64,000 bases of DNA, taken from assembly GCA_019639175.1 (NCBI GenBank), contig JAHBSK010000003.1, forward strand, positions 124,001 to 188,000. The letters are read 5' to 3'. Origin of the DNA: Acidobacteriota bacterium. Its GTDB lineage: Bacteria; Acidobacteriota; Blastocatellia; Pyrinomonadales; Pyrinomonadaceae. Each line of letters opens with the position of its first letter. The first letter of the stretch is position 1. A model generated the notes under the pieces. It was not told the DNA's origin, made no database searches, and worked only from the letters and a program-made list of their open reading frames with translations. Below, piece after piece: positions 1-7,591 of the stretch. Position numbers and translations under genes: made by a program.

Positions 1-2
1 AA

Positions 3-467
3 TATGTCGGCATGATAGCCCGCCGTCACGCTAACAACGACACCGCCGTCTTTCGCGAACAGGGCAAGACGGAGTTTAGCGCCCGGCTGAATGACGTTGT
101 CGGCGGACGCTTTCGGCTGGTCAGCATTTCATCGGAAGAATCGGTCGTTGAGGACACAACGCTTGGCTTCAGGCACAAACTGGCCCTGTTTCGGCCCGCG
201 CCCGGAACCCTGACCAGCACGATACCGCCAATGCAGCAAACTCCGGGAGTACGGCGTCAGCCCAACGTCAGGGTCGTGCGGCCGCAAAATCCGGCAGCGG
301 CGGATAGTGATGATGCCCAGGAGATTCCGGGCATTCCCAGCAACCCGACGATCCCGCCGGGCGGTTCGATTCCCGGAATACCGGACAATATCCCGCGTTA
401 CGAACCGCCGGTGAACACACAGCGGCCGCGTCCGGCAAATCCAAAGGACAATCCGGTGGACAACTGA
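3..467 (+). CDS. C-terminal part of a secretion/pilus-associated protein (incomplete at window edge)
   Basis: The frame is already open at the left edge, so the in-frame ATG at 12 is probably internal and the gene begins upstream. The visible part has a short folded segment of about 55 residues (ARLNDVVGGRFRLVSIS, then VVEDTTLGFRHKLALF). This resembles the small beta domain of PilP/GspC-like proteins, which couple inner-membrane pilus or type II secretion parts to the secretin. A long disordered tail rich in Pro, Asn and Gly follows (PGIPSNPTIPPGG). A pseudopilin-like gene starts 12 bp downstream, which supports a secretion or pilus operon. The family assignment is inference from this short segment and context; the protein could be another periplasmic component. 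Confidence 0.5.
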   Translation, partial: YVGMIARRHANNDTAVFREQGKTEFSARLNDVVGGRFRLVSISSEESVVEDTTLGFRHKLALFRPAPGTLTSTIPPMQQTPGVRRQPNVRVVRPQNPAAADSDDAQEIPGIPSNPTIPPGGSIPGIPDNIPRYEPPVNTQRPRPANPKDNPVDN

Positions 468-479
468 TAGGTAGCCAGT

Positions 480-1175
480 ATGGAACGCGTTCAGGCAAAG
501 AGTTCGGAAAAAGGCATGACGATGTTGGCGGTGATGGCACTGCTCGCCGTCGGGGCCATTGTCCTGCTTGCCGCCGCTCCGTCCATCTATATGGAGGTCC
601 AGCGCGAAAAGGAACTGGAATCGATCCGCCGGGGCGAGGAGATAGCCGAGGCGATACGGCAGTACGTTATCCATTATAACGGCGCTCGTTTGCCCGAATC
701 GATCGACGATCTTTTGGAAGGCCTGCCGCAAGGCACAAAAAAACGGATGATACTTCGCCCGTCCGCCGCGACCGACCCGTTGGCAGAGGACGGCAAATGG
801 AGATTGATCAAGGCTGATGCCGACACGATCCCCGCATTTGCAAAACGTGTTCAGGATTTTAACAACGGCAGCCTCCCGAGCAACCCGACACCGCTCCTTG
901 ACCGTTTTTCGATCATCATCGTCAATTCCATCAATACCGACAGCGATGATGACCTGACGGCTCCCGATGATTTTGACGTTACCACGGAAAATACGCCCTT
1001 CATCGGCGTTGCCAGCCAAAGCAAAAGCCGCTCCGTTCTGACCTATTACGGAATAGAAAATCATTCAAAATGGGTTTTCACACCGCTTTTTCGCGGATCA
1101 CAGGCATTTTCGCCGCGTGGCCGCACACCGCAAACGCCGCCTCAGCCGCGGCCGCCGGTCCGTCCCGGTGAATAG
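480..1175 (+). CDS. Pseudopilin-like protein (type II secretion / type IV pilus minor pilin)
   Basis: A 231-residue protein with a short charged leader ending in KG at residues 11-12, followed by a hydrophobic helix (MTMLAVMALLAVGAIVLLAA). This is the layout of a class III prepilin signal cut by a prepilin peptidase after the Gly. The Glu usually found at mature position 5 is absent, as in GspK-type minor pseudopilins. After the helix come a charged amphipathic stretch (residues 40-60) and a globular region whose text (DPLAEDGKWRLI) resembles pseudopilins. The tail is Pro/Arg-rich. It lies 12 bp after the preceding gene, so the two are probably co-transcribed. The exact subunit is not determined. 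Confidence 0.6.
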   Translation: MERVQAKSSEKGMTMLAVMALLAVGAIVLLAAAPSIYMEVQREKELESIRRGEEIAEAIRQYVIHYNGARLPESIDDLLEGLPQGTKKRMILRPSAATDPLAEDGKWRLIKADADTIPAFAKRVQDFNNGSLPSNPTPLLDRFSIIIVNSINTDSDDDLTAPDDFDVTTENTPFIGVASQSKSRSVLTYYGIENHSKWVFTPLFRGSQAFSPRGRTPQTPPQPRPPVRPGE

Positions 1176-1256
1176 GCGTCGCTTTTCTTCACCGCAATAT
1201 TCTCATTTATGCCTGTCGGCAGGACAGATAGATCTCCGGGCTTTCGCCGGTGTGTG

Positions 1257-1271
1257 ATAGAATAATTCTTT
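1257..1271. promoter_or_regulatory. Second PerR-like box upstream of dps
   Basis: The sequence ATAGAATAATTCTTT shares the core TAGAATAATTCT with the perfect palindrome at 1330-1344. The two sites are 73 bp apart, about seven helical turns, so dimers bound at both would face the same side of the DNA. This suggests a cooperative or looped operator; that is inference. Confidence 0.45.
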
Positions 1272-1307
1272 CAGGTCATTGTTAAAAAGCAGGCCGACAG
1301 AGACGGT

Positions 1308-1336
1308 TTGACTTTACGGTAAATTAGAATTAGAAT
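1308..1336 (+). promoter_or_regulatory. dps promoter (-35 TTGACT, 17 bp, -10 TAGAAT)
   Basis: TTGACT at 1308-1313 and TAGAAT at 1331-1336 are separated by exactly 17 bp, a near-consensus housekeeping promoter. The -10 hexamer lies inside the palindrome at 1330-1344, so a bound repressor would block RNA polymerase. The predicted transcript starts about 15-20 nt before the ATG at 1361. Confidence 0.75.
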
Positions 1337-1344
1337 AATTCTAA
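1330..1344. promoter_or_regulatory. PerR-like operator over the dps -10 element
   Basis: TTAGAATAATTCTAA is a perfect 7-1-7 inverted repeat. It differs from the classical PerR box TTATAATNATTATAA only by one symmetric substitution in each arm. An extra overlapping half-site TTAGAAT lies at 1324-1330. PerR represses dps/mrgA-type genes in Bacillus and is relieved by peroxide; a PerR/Fur-family repressor is therefore the likely regulator, although no such gene is in this window. Confidence 0.65.
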
Positions 1345-1360
1345 AGTGTTAGGAGGAGTT

Positions 1361-1843
1361 ATGGAGTTACATAATACAAAGATAGATCTTGCGAAAGGAA
1401 AACGGGAAAAGATCGTTGAGATACTCAACCAGTCATTGGCGGATGCGATAGACCTGAAATCTCAGGCAAAGCAGGCCCATTGGAACGTAAAAGGCCCCAG
1501 CTTTATCGCCTTGCACGAGTTGTTCGATCAGGTTGCGACCGAAGCGGAAACTTATATCGACGACATCGCCGAAAGAGTTACATCGCTCGGCGGAACTGCC
1601 CTCGGCACGATACGCGTCGCGGCCGAAAGGTCTTCGCTCAGCGAATATCCGCACGAGATAACGGACGGAACGGCCCACGTTGACGCTCTTTCGACCGCAT
1701 TGGCAGATTTTGGCAAAGCGGCGAGAAAAAACATAGACAAGACGGACGAACTCGGCGACGCCGACTCTGCCGATCTTTACACGGGCATCTCACGCGGCGT
1801 GGATAAACTGCTTTGGTTCGTCGAAGCCCACAACCAGGCGTAG
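1361..1843 (+). CDS. dps: Dps-family DNA protection / ferroxidase protein
   Basis: A 160-residue ferritin-like protein that as a dodecamer oxidises Fe(II) with hydrogen peroxide, stores the iron and can coat DNA under stress. The inter-subunit ferroxidase residues are all in register with E. coli Dps: His40 (in HWNVKG), His52, Asp56, Asp67 and Glu71. Length is typical. The ATG at 1361 is chosen because AGGAGGAG at 1351-1358 is a strong ribosome site just ahead of it; the in-frame GTG at 1346 would place the Shine-Dalgarno inside the gene. It is monocistronic, with a PerR-boxed promoter upstream and a hairpin terminator downstream. Confidence 0.95.
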   Translation: MELHNTKIDLAKGKREKIVEILNQSLADAIDLKSQAKQAHWNVKGPSFIALHELFDQVATEAETYIDDIAERVTSLGGTALGTIRVAAERSSLSEYPHEITDGTAHVDALSTALADFGKAARKNIDKTDELGDADSADLYTGISRGVDKLLWFVEAHNQA

Positions 1844-1846
1844 AAA

Positions 1847-1972
1847 GTTAGTAAAGTGAAAGAGTTTAAAAGTGAAAAAGCAGGCCATGATCGGACGGCC
1901 TGCTTTTCATTTTCTTACTTCCTTCCTTATCCCCTTTTCACTCTTTCACCTTTTCACCTTGCTTCACTTCGC
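1847..1972. repeat. GTGAAA-type short-period repeat flanking the dps terminator
   Basis: Purine-rich GTGAAAGAGT/AAAAGTGAAAA motifs at about 1855-1879 reappear inverted as TTTTCACTCTTTCACC at about 1936-1952, on either side of the terminator hairpin. The whole region can fold on itself. It lies between two convergent genes and seems non-coding. Confidence 0.45.
1876..1907. terminator. Hairpin terminator between dps and the M20 peptidase
   Basis: AAAAGCAGGCC (1876-1886) pairs perfectly with GGCCTGCTTTT (1897-1907) across a 10-nt loop, ending in a T-run on both strands. It can serve the convergent genes on either side. Confidence 0.8.
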
Positions 1973-3250
1973 ATAATCGAAAACGATATTGGCAAATGCC
2001 TTTACGCCGACATCAAGGCCGCTGTCGTCGATGATAAAATCCGGAGTGTGGTGCGGGGCCGCATCCTTTGGATCCATTCCTTTCGGCATTCCTCCGACAA
2101 AAAAGTAAAACGACGGAACGCTCTGAAAAAAGGCAAAATCCTCGGCGCCTGTCACCCACGCCGCAGCTTTGACGTTGTCCTTTCCGGCAGCTTTGTGCAA
2201 AGACGGCAGCATCCGCTCGACCAGTTCCGGCGTGTTATGCGTGACCGGCGTTTTCTTGTCTATCGTGACCTCGACGGTCGCTCCCATGCTCTCGGCTATC
2301 GACTTCGCCGTCTGACGAATGCGGTCGTGAACCTCCGTCTGCATACCGGCATCGAGCGTTCTGATGGTTCCCGCCATAACCAGCTCTTCGGGAATGATAT
2401 TTTCGCGAACGCCGCCGTTGATCCTGCCGACGGTTATCACGACCGGAGCTTTAACAAGTTCCGAACGGCGTGCGACTATCATCTGCAGGCCGGTGTAGAT
2501 CTGTGTTGCCACGGCTATCGGATCGACACCGGACCACGGATATGCGCCGTGCGTTTGGCGGCCCTTGACCTTTATCTCGAACCAGTCGCTGGCGGCCATG
2601 ACGGAACCGGCCTTGTATTTGATGCTTCCCACCTCGGTCTGCGAATTGATGTGAATGCCGAATATCGCCTCGATCTTCGGGTCGTTCATCACGCCTTCCT
2701 TGACCATCAGTTCGGCTCCGCCTTCCTCGCCGGCGGGCGGGCCTTCCTCAGCCGGCTGAAACATGAAAACCACCGTTCCCTTGATCTTATCCTTCATTCC
2801 GGCCAGCAGTTCGGCGGCGCCCATCAGCATCGCAACGTGCGTGTCATGGCCGCAGGCGTGCATAACGCCGACCGTCTGGCCGTTGTATTCGCCGGTCGCC
2901 TTTGAACGATACGGCAGATCGTTGCGTTCGGTCACGGGCAGGCCGTCCATGTCGGCTCGCAGCCCGATGACAGGCCCCGGCTGTCCGCCTTTCAAAATGC
3001 CGACCACGCCGGTATGGGCAATGCCCGTGCGAACCTCAAGGCCGAGTTTGCGAAGATGTTCCTCAACAAACTTTGCCGTTTTGAATTCCCTGTTGCCGAG
3101 TTCAGGGTTTTGGTGCAGATGACGCCGCCATTCAACGACCTTTGGCTGAAGCCTGGCCGCCGCGGCCTCTATCTCCTCACTCATGTCCACCGCAAGGGCG
3201 GACGTTCCCGCAAAGGCAAAGACACAAAGCAACAGAAATATTCTTTTCAT
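1964..3250 (-). CDS. Secreted M20D-family amidohydrolase (N-acyl-amino-acid/hippurate hydrolase type)
   Basis: A 428-residue protein with a signal peptide (MKRIFLLLCVFAFAGTSALA). It matches the M20D zinc amidohydrolases that remove acyl groups from amino acids or dipeptides. Visible metal-site motifs are GLRADMDGLPV, MHACGHDTH, PAEEGPPAGEEGGAE and, near the C-terminus, GAEDFAFF. The lid domain lies roughly at residues 200-310. Export makes a periplasmic peptide- or acyl-amino-acid-scavenging role likely. It ends a run of minus-strand genes for secreted hydrolases. The substrate cannot be told from sequence. Confidence 0.88.
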   Translation of the reverse strand: MKRIFLLLCVFAFAGTSALAVDMSEEIEAAAARLQPKVVEWRRHLHQNPELGNREFKTAKFVEEHLRKLGLEVRTGIAHTGVVGILKGGQPGPVIGLRADMDGLPVTERNDLPYRSKATGEYNGQTVGVMHACGHDTHVAMLMGAAELLAGMKDKIKGTVVFMFQPAEEGPPAGEEGGAELMVKEGVMNDPKIEAIFGIHINSQTEVGSIKYKAGSVMAASDWFEIKVKGRQTHGAYPWSGVDPIAVATQIYTGLQMIVARRSELVKAPVVITVGRINGGVRENIIPEELVMAGTIRTLDAGMQTEVHDRIRQTAKSIAESMGATVEVTIDKKTPVTHNTPELVERMLPSLHKAAGKDNVKAAAWVTGAEDFAFFQSVPSFYFFVGGMPKGMDPKDAAPHHTPDFIIDDSGLDVGVKAFANIVFDYAK

Positions 3251-3321
3251 ATTTTTCTCCGAAAGGTTGAGGTGCCTTTATTTTATTCGGAGGCGGAATA
3301 TTTGCAAATGCAGGAAAGGAT

Positions 3322-3519
3322 TTATATTCCGCTGCCTGCGGCGGCATCGGCGGAAGTTGATCGGATAACCTGTTCCACGATCTCGGAAAGCACTCGGCCC
3401 AACGGTTTGCCCAGGTCTCGTCCCACGCTGGTGTTCACCTGAACCGCGACGGCGATCTTGTGTTCGGGAAAATACATCATGTCCGTCGTATAGCCCGTAA
3501 AGGACACGCTTTCGTTCAT
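3322..3519 (-). pseudogene. C-terminal remnant of a serine beta-lactamase-family hydrolase
   Basis: Only 65 codons remain. GYTTDMMYFPEHKIAVAVQVNTS has the pattern of the last strands and helix of class C beta-lactamase/esterase-type enzymes (Gly-Tyr, then a hydrophobic strand ending in NTS). The catalytic Ser-x-x-Lys and Tyr-x-Asn regions are absent. The preceding gene ends 8 bp before this ATG, leaving no room for the missing part, so the gene was probably truncated when neighbouring DNA arrived. Family call is inference from a short segment. Confidence 0.5.
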
Positions 3520-3527
3520 ATACAGAA

Positions 3528-4289
3528 TTATTTCCTCGGCTTATAATAATCGCGGCTCGCGGTCATCCACGCGGCGGGATCCCAAAGGTCCGCCGCGAGT
3601 TCGATGTCAGCCTGCACATCGCTGTATTCCTCAAGCATGGTCTTTTTACCGTCAACAAAAAAGATGACCTCCGGCGCGACCCAGCCGCCCTTTAGCCTCT
3701 CGTATTTGTTGAATTGCGTCTCATGGATGCTTTTCTTTTCCGCAGGCCCTCGTGCTTCGATAAGACGGACAAAATAAAGATTCTTTTTGTCCACCCAAAA
3801 CTGCGGCGACGAAAGATCGCCCGCTTTTGCCCCGACCACATAAACGGCGCGTCCCTGCCATTTGTCCTGACGGATGACCGACAGGTCGATGCCGAGCGAC
3901 CTTAGCTGTTCAGCCGTTTTTTCGGCGGGCTGGGCATAGACGTCAAACCCCAGCACCAACAGCGGATGAACAAGCTCGCGGCTCGCGGCCGGTTCTCCGT
4001 CACGGAATGAATACATCCGGCCATCGGCAAATATGACGCCATTCCCTTTTTCTTCGGGCGCGATGTCGATACGGAGCTTTCCCGGAACCGACATTGCCTC
4101 ATACCACGTCGCTGCCTCGCTGGTGCCGTCCGGTTTGTAGGTCGTCGTTTTCTGCACAAAGGTCATCGTACGGTACCATTTGCCCGCGTATTTTTTGTTC
4201 ATTGCGGCTATCAATTCGCTGCCGTCCTTCATCGGAAAAACGGCGAGCGGCAACAGCAGCGTAAAGAGCATCAGGGATAAAATTCTCAT
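3528..4289 (-). CDS. LolA-like periplasmic outer-membrane lipoprotein-sorting domain protein
   Basis: A 253-residue protein with an N-terminal signal sequence (MRILSLMLFTLLLPLAVF). The remainder has the LolA/LppX incomplete-barrel pattern of alternating strands (TMTFVQKTTTY, KLRIDIAPEEKGNGVIFADG, QFWVDKKNLYFVRLIE, APEVIFFVDGKKTMLEEYSDV). Members carry lipids or lipoproteins across the periplasm, but this branch usually has no known function. It starts 7 bp after the SnoaL-like gene and probably shares its transcript. Confidence 0.6.
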   Translation of the reverse strand: MRILSLMLFTLLLPLAVFPMKDGSELIAAMNKKYAGKWYRTMTFVQKTTTYKPDGTSEAATWYEAMSVPGKLRIDIAPEEKGNGVIFADGRMYSFRDGEPAASRELVHPLLVLGFDVYAQPAEKTAEQLRSLGIDLSVIRQDKWQGRAVYVVGAKAGDLSSPQFWVDKKNLYFVRLIEARGPAEKKSIHETQFNKYERLKGGWVAPEVIFFVDGKKTMLEEYSDVQADIELAADLWDPAAWMTASRDYYKPRK

Positions 4290-4296
4290 AGTTTTC

Positions 4297-4800
4297 TCAC
4301 TGCTGTTTTGTCGCCGAAGGTTTCATTGCCTTTTCCTTTTCGGTGCAGCCGTTTGGGTCCATGGTCGAGGCTCCGTTGGCTATTTTCCATCCGGCGTCGG
4401 TGCGGACGAGGTTAAATTGATTGATGCCGCAATGCGACAGCTTGCCCTCGGCCCAGAAAACATAACGCCCCCAGACCATCGCCCAATCGCCGTCAACCTC
4501 AACTTTCGGGTCAGGCATAACTTCCTCGATGCCGCCCGGTTTTGTAAAGAACTTGCTGAAGGCCTCGCCGCCGATGACGCTGATCCGCGATTTGCCGTCA
4601 CGCATTTTCTGGATGGCGACCAGCTGATTTTCGGGTGTGCCGGTCTCGATTATTCCGGCCGCGTTTGCCGCTGCCATTTCGTCAAACAGTTTGTTGACAA
4701 CGGCCAGAGCGTCCTTTTTATCGTCAGCCGCTTTTTGAGCGAAACCATTCACAACAAAAACAAATAAAAATGCAAAGATGATTGAGAATGTCTTTTTCAT
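4297..4800 (-). CDS. Secreted SnoaL/NTF2-like (DUF4440-type) protein
   Basis: A 167-residue protein with a signal peptide (MKKTFSIIFAFLFVFVVNGFAQ). The mature part has the cone-shaped NTF2-like pattern: an N-terminal helix (ALAVVNKLFDEMAAAN), a middle segment ISVIGGEAFSKFF, and closing strands AMVWGRYVFWAEGKLSHCGINQFNLVRTDAGWKIANG. The family includes small isomerases, hydrolases and many proteins of unknown role. The ATG at 4800 is preferred to one 41 codons upstream because it begins the signal peptide. It lies 4 bp after the alpha/beta hydrolase gene. Confidence 0.72.
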   Translation of the reverse strand: MKKTFSIIFAFLFVFVVNGFAQKAADDKKDALAVVNKLFDEMAAANAAGIIETGTPENQLVAIQKMRDGKSRISVIGGEAFSKFFTKPGGIEEVMPDPKVEVDGDWAMVWGRYVFWAEGKLSHCGINQFNLVRTDAGWKIANGASTMDPNGCTEKEKAMKPSATKQQ

Positions 4801-4804
4801 AATT

Positions 4805-6130
4805 TTAGATATGTCCTGTGGTCTTTCTTGTCCATTCGACCATTGTGCGATCCATGTCGGTATTGACGCGCGGAAAATCCCACTCGCCGTTCGCGGGAAC
4901 GATATTGTTCGAATGATCGGCATTTGGAAACACCTTTATCGTCAGATGTTTATTACGCGCTTTTGACTGTGCCTGTTCAATGATCCGGCGGCTTTTTGCG
5001 ACCGGAACCACAATGTCCTGCCCGCCCCACGCAACAAATGCCGGGATCTTTAATTTTTCCCAGATCGGAACGGGATCGAAAAACAGCAACCGCAAAGCGC
5101 CAAGCGGCGGCAGATCACCCGCAAGCTGCGGCGGCAATTCCGCCGGGCCAAACCAGCGCTCATTGCTGTTGGCGATAAGTTCCTGCGAAACCTCGGACCG
5201 CATCTGCTGATATCTGCCGTCGTTTTTAAGAATCTTGCGGTTCAGGTCATAAAGTTTCTCGCGGAGTTTCGTCGCCTTTTCGATCTCGGCTTCGGTCATG
5301 CCCTGCGACCGCATCACACCTGCCCGATGGTAAATGCTTTGTTCGGCAGGAGTTACGCCCGCCGCCGCACTTGCGATAATGAATGCGACATCCTTTGAAC
5401 GGGCCGCCGAAAGCGGTGCGATCCATCCGCCCTGACTGTGTCCTGCAACGCCGATCTTCTTCGCGTCGATGTCGCCTCGAGTTTTCAGATAATTCAGGCC
5501 GGCGATGGCGTCATCCGCAAGGTCTTCCATGCTGGCGGCGCGCGTATTGCTCGTTGATCTGCCCGATCCGCGTTTGTCGTAGATCAATGCCGCGATGCCG
5601 TTGTTCGCAAAATGTCTTGCCCACGAACGATATGTCGTGCGTTCATTCGGCGAACTGCCGTGGGTTATGATTACCGCCGGAAACTTGCCCTCGCCTTTGG
5701 GCAGAAGAAGCGTACCGGAAAGCCTCACATCGCCGTTTTGAAATTCGACCTCTTCCTCACGAAAAGCGATGCTCTTTTTTTCGGCCTTTATAAGCGAAAA
5801 ACTGCCGTCAACACCCAGGCCGCTCCATGAACCGGCAAACGTATCTCCGACCGCCTCTCCGTCAAATATTATCGGCGGTCGTCCGTCCGGCTGCGGTTTT
5901 TCCAGGCGAATTTTGTTTCCATCGGCCAACAGCGGAAACGCTACATCAATAACATCAAGATCGACAAAATCCACCGTTGCCGCACCGTCTTCAATATTTA
6001 CATTTACGCGCCACTCTTTTCCCTGACGCGTAATATTTCCCTCCCAAAAACCGTCCGGCTGCGACAACAGCGCCGTCGAAAGGAGGATAATGACCGCTGC
6101 GATCTGTAACGATTTTGTGATCATTGTCAT
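4805..6130 (-). CDS. Secreted alpha/beta hydrolase (acyl-peptidase/esterase type)
   Basis: A 441-residue protein with an N-terminal hydrophobic signal, a roughly 110-residue beta-rich N-terminal domain (GFWEGNITRQGKEWRVNV), and an alpha/beta-hydrolase domain. The oxyanion region is ITHGSSPNERT, the nucleophile motif GHSQGGW, the Asp lies in WGGQDIVVP and the His in FPNADHSNN. The architecture resembles peptidase S9-like and dienelactone-hydrolase-like esterases of soil bacteria. Its ATG overlaps the TGA of the upstream amidohydrolase (ATGA), a sign of translational coupling. Substrate unknown. Confidence 0.85.
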   Translation of the reverse strand: MTMITKSLQIAAVIILLSTALLSQPDGFWEGNITRQGKEWRVNVNIEDGAATVDFVDLDVIDVAFPLLADGNKIRLEKPQPDGRPPIIFDGEAVGDTFAGSWSGLGVDGSFSLIKAEKKSIAFREEEVEFQNGDVRLSGTLLLPKGEGKFPAVIITHGSSPNERTTYRSWARHFANNGIAALIYDKRGSGRSTSNTRAASMEDLADDAIAGLNYLKTRGDIDAKKIGVAGHSQGGWIAPLSAARSKDVAFIIASAAAGVTPAEQSIYHRAGVMRSQGMTEAEIEKATKLREKLYDLNRKILKNDGRYQQMRSEVSQELIANSNERWFGPAELPPQLAGDLPPLGALRLLFFDPVPIWEKLKIPAFVAWGGQDIVVPVAKSRRIIEQAQSKARNKHLTIKVFPNADHSNNIVPANGEWDFPRVNTDMDRTMVEWTRKTTGHI

Positions 6131-7587
6131 TGAGGTTTGTGATCGATGTAAGAACCTGCGATCTTTGGCGCTATCTCGTCAAGCCAATCGTTAAGCTCCG
6201 CCTGTGGATACCATTTGCCCTTTAGCATTACACCCGCACGGTCGTATGTGGCCGTGATGTCAGCGAGCGGGTTTGCATTGAGCAGCACCAGATCGGCGCG
6301 TTTGCCTTTTTCGATGGTTCCGGCCTTGCCGAGCGTACCGAGAAACTCATGCGGGTTTCTCGTTCCGGCAGCGAGGGCAGCGTAATTGCCGATGCCTGCG
6401 TCACGCAAAGCCTTTAGCTCGTGGTGCATCGCAAAACCGTAAAGCCATAGAAATTCCGGCGTATCAGAGCCGGCCATCAGCTTGCCGCCCGCGTCGTGAA
6501 TGGCTTTTATCAGCTTGTTTCGCGCGTCTATCCATTTCGCCTTTCGTTCCGCCGGAACCCGCGTGATAACGGACGCTCGCTTGTACCAGTTCAGCCATTG
6601 CTCCTGCACCTTCACAGGATAGAAACGAAGATCCGGCTGGGCGCGTATCGATTCCTCGCTTCGCGGCAAACCGAAAGAGTTTTTGAAAAAATGCTGTGTC
6701 GGATTTGAGAAAGGATTTGCCTCGACCGACCTTTTGGCAACGAGCTGTATCTTTGCCTCGTCGATGAAATCAATGCTTTCCCAGTTTTTCGGATCGGACA
6801 TATACAGGTCGGAAACCGATCCTTTCATCGGAGCATCATCGCTCAATATTTGCTCCATATATCCGTCAAGGTGTTCGATCTGCTGACGTGCCTTCCACGC
6901 ACGCGGAGCCGTAACGTATTCGCGGTCTGCGTGGCCGACGACGCGTATGCCCTGCTTCGCGGCTTCGTCTATCGCCGCTTCGTAAACCGGAGCATCGATA
7001 AATGTCGTGACCTTGATAAAATCGTATCCTGCGGCTTTCGACTTTCGAACGGCGTCACGCGCCTCTTCTTCTGTCTTAACAACAAAGTTATTTCCCTGTT
7101 CACGGCCCGTCAGATGCGGGCTGGCAACATAGATGGTCGGCGCGGTTATCTCGCCTTTTGCGGAACGTGAACGCAGGCCCAGCAGTTCCGGCGTGCCGAT
7201 CATGAACCGCACGGTCGTAACGCCGTTCGCCACCATGACCCGCAGTTCATCAGGAGCTATCGCCTTATCATACTCATTGCCGTCGGAAAGCAGATGCGTG
7301 TGCATGTCAACAAGGCCCGGAATCAGATATTTGCCCTTGCCGTCAACGCGAACCGCATCTTTCGGCACCTTCACCTTTTTGGCTGCGCCGATCTCTGCGA
7401 TCTTGCCGTCGCGAATTATCACCGTTTGATCTTTAAGGACGCGCTCGCGATCCATCGGGACAACATTGACCCCGACGAACGCTATCACGGAGCCTTGTGT
7501 TCCGGCCGCTTTCATTTCAAACGCCGACACCGTCAAAAGGACGAATACAGCGGATAGCATCAGCAAAATGTGAATGGCTTTTTTCAT
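6127..7587 (-). CDS. Secreted metal-dependent amidohydrolase
   Basis: A 486-residue amidohydrolase-superfamily enzyme with a signal peptide (MKKAIHILLMLSAVFVLL). The metal-site signature is complete: DMHTHLL, a Lys in DFIKVTTF that would be carboxylated, His in VVGHADREY and QIEHLDGY, and Asp in MAGSDTPEF. The C-terminal half returns to the small beta-sandwich (GKRADLVLLNANPL). Related enzymes are imidazolonepropionase-like or prolidase-like, but specificity is not readable. Start set at 7587, where the signal peptide begins. Its stop overlaps the next gene's start, and its own start is 4 bp after the beta-propeller gene: one operon. Confidence 0.88.
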   Translation of the reverse strand: MKKAIHILLMLSAVFVLLTVSAFEMKAAGTQGSVIAFVGVNVVPMDRERVLKDQTVIIRDGKIAEIGAAKKVKVPKDAVRVDGKGKYLIPGLVDMHTHLLSDGNEYDKAIAPDELRVMVANGVTTVRFMIGTPELLGLRSRSAKGEITAPTIYVASPHLTGREQGNNFVVKTEEEARDAVRKSKAAGYDFIKVTTFIDAPVYEAAIDEAAKQGIRVVGHADREYVTAPRAWKARQQIEHLDGYMEQILSDDAPMKGSVSDLYMSDPKNWESIDFIDEAKIQLVAKRSVEANPFSNPTQHFFKNSFGLPRSEESIRAQPDLRFYPVKVQEQWLNWYKRASVITRVPAERKAKWIDARNKLIKAIHDAGGKLMAGSDTPEFLWLYGFAMHHELKALRDAGIGNYAALAAGTRNPHEFLGTLGKAGTIEKGKRADLVLLNANPLADITATYDRAGVMLKGKWYPQAELNDWLDEIAPKIAGSYIDHKPQ

Positions 7588-7591
7588 TGAC

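Noticed and set aside
129-1064. A 311-codon minus-strand open frame opposite the pseudopilin
   Set aside because: It lies antisense to two frames with clear protein features; its composition (Arg/His/Cys-rich) is that of a mirror frame and it has no ribosome site.
1856-2905. A 349-codon plus-strand frame over the M20 peptidase
   Set aside because: It is the antisense of a complete enzyme with catalytic motifs; nothing in it resembles a protein family.
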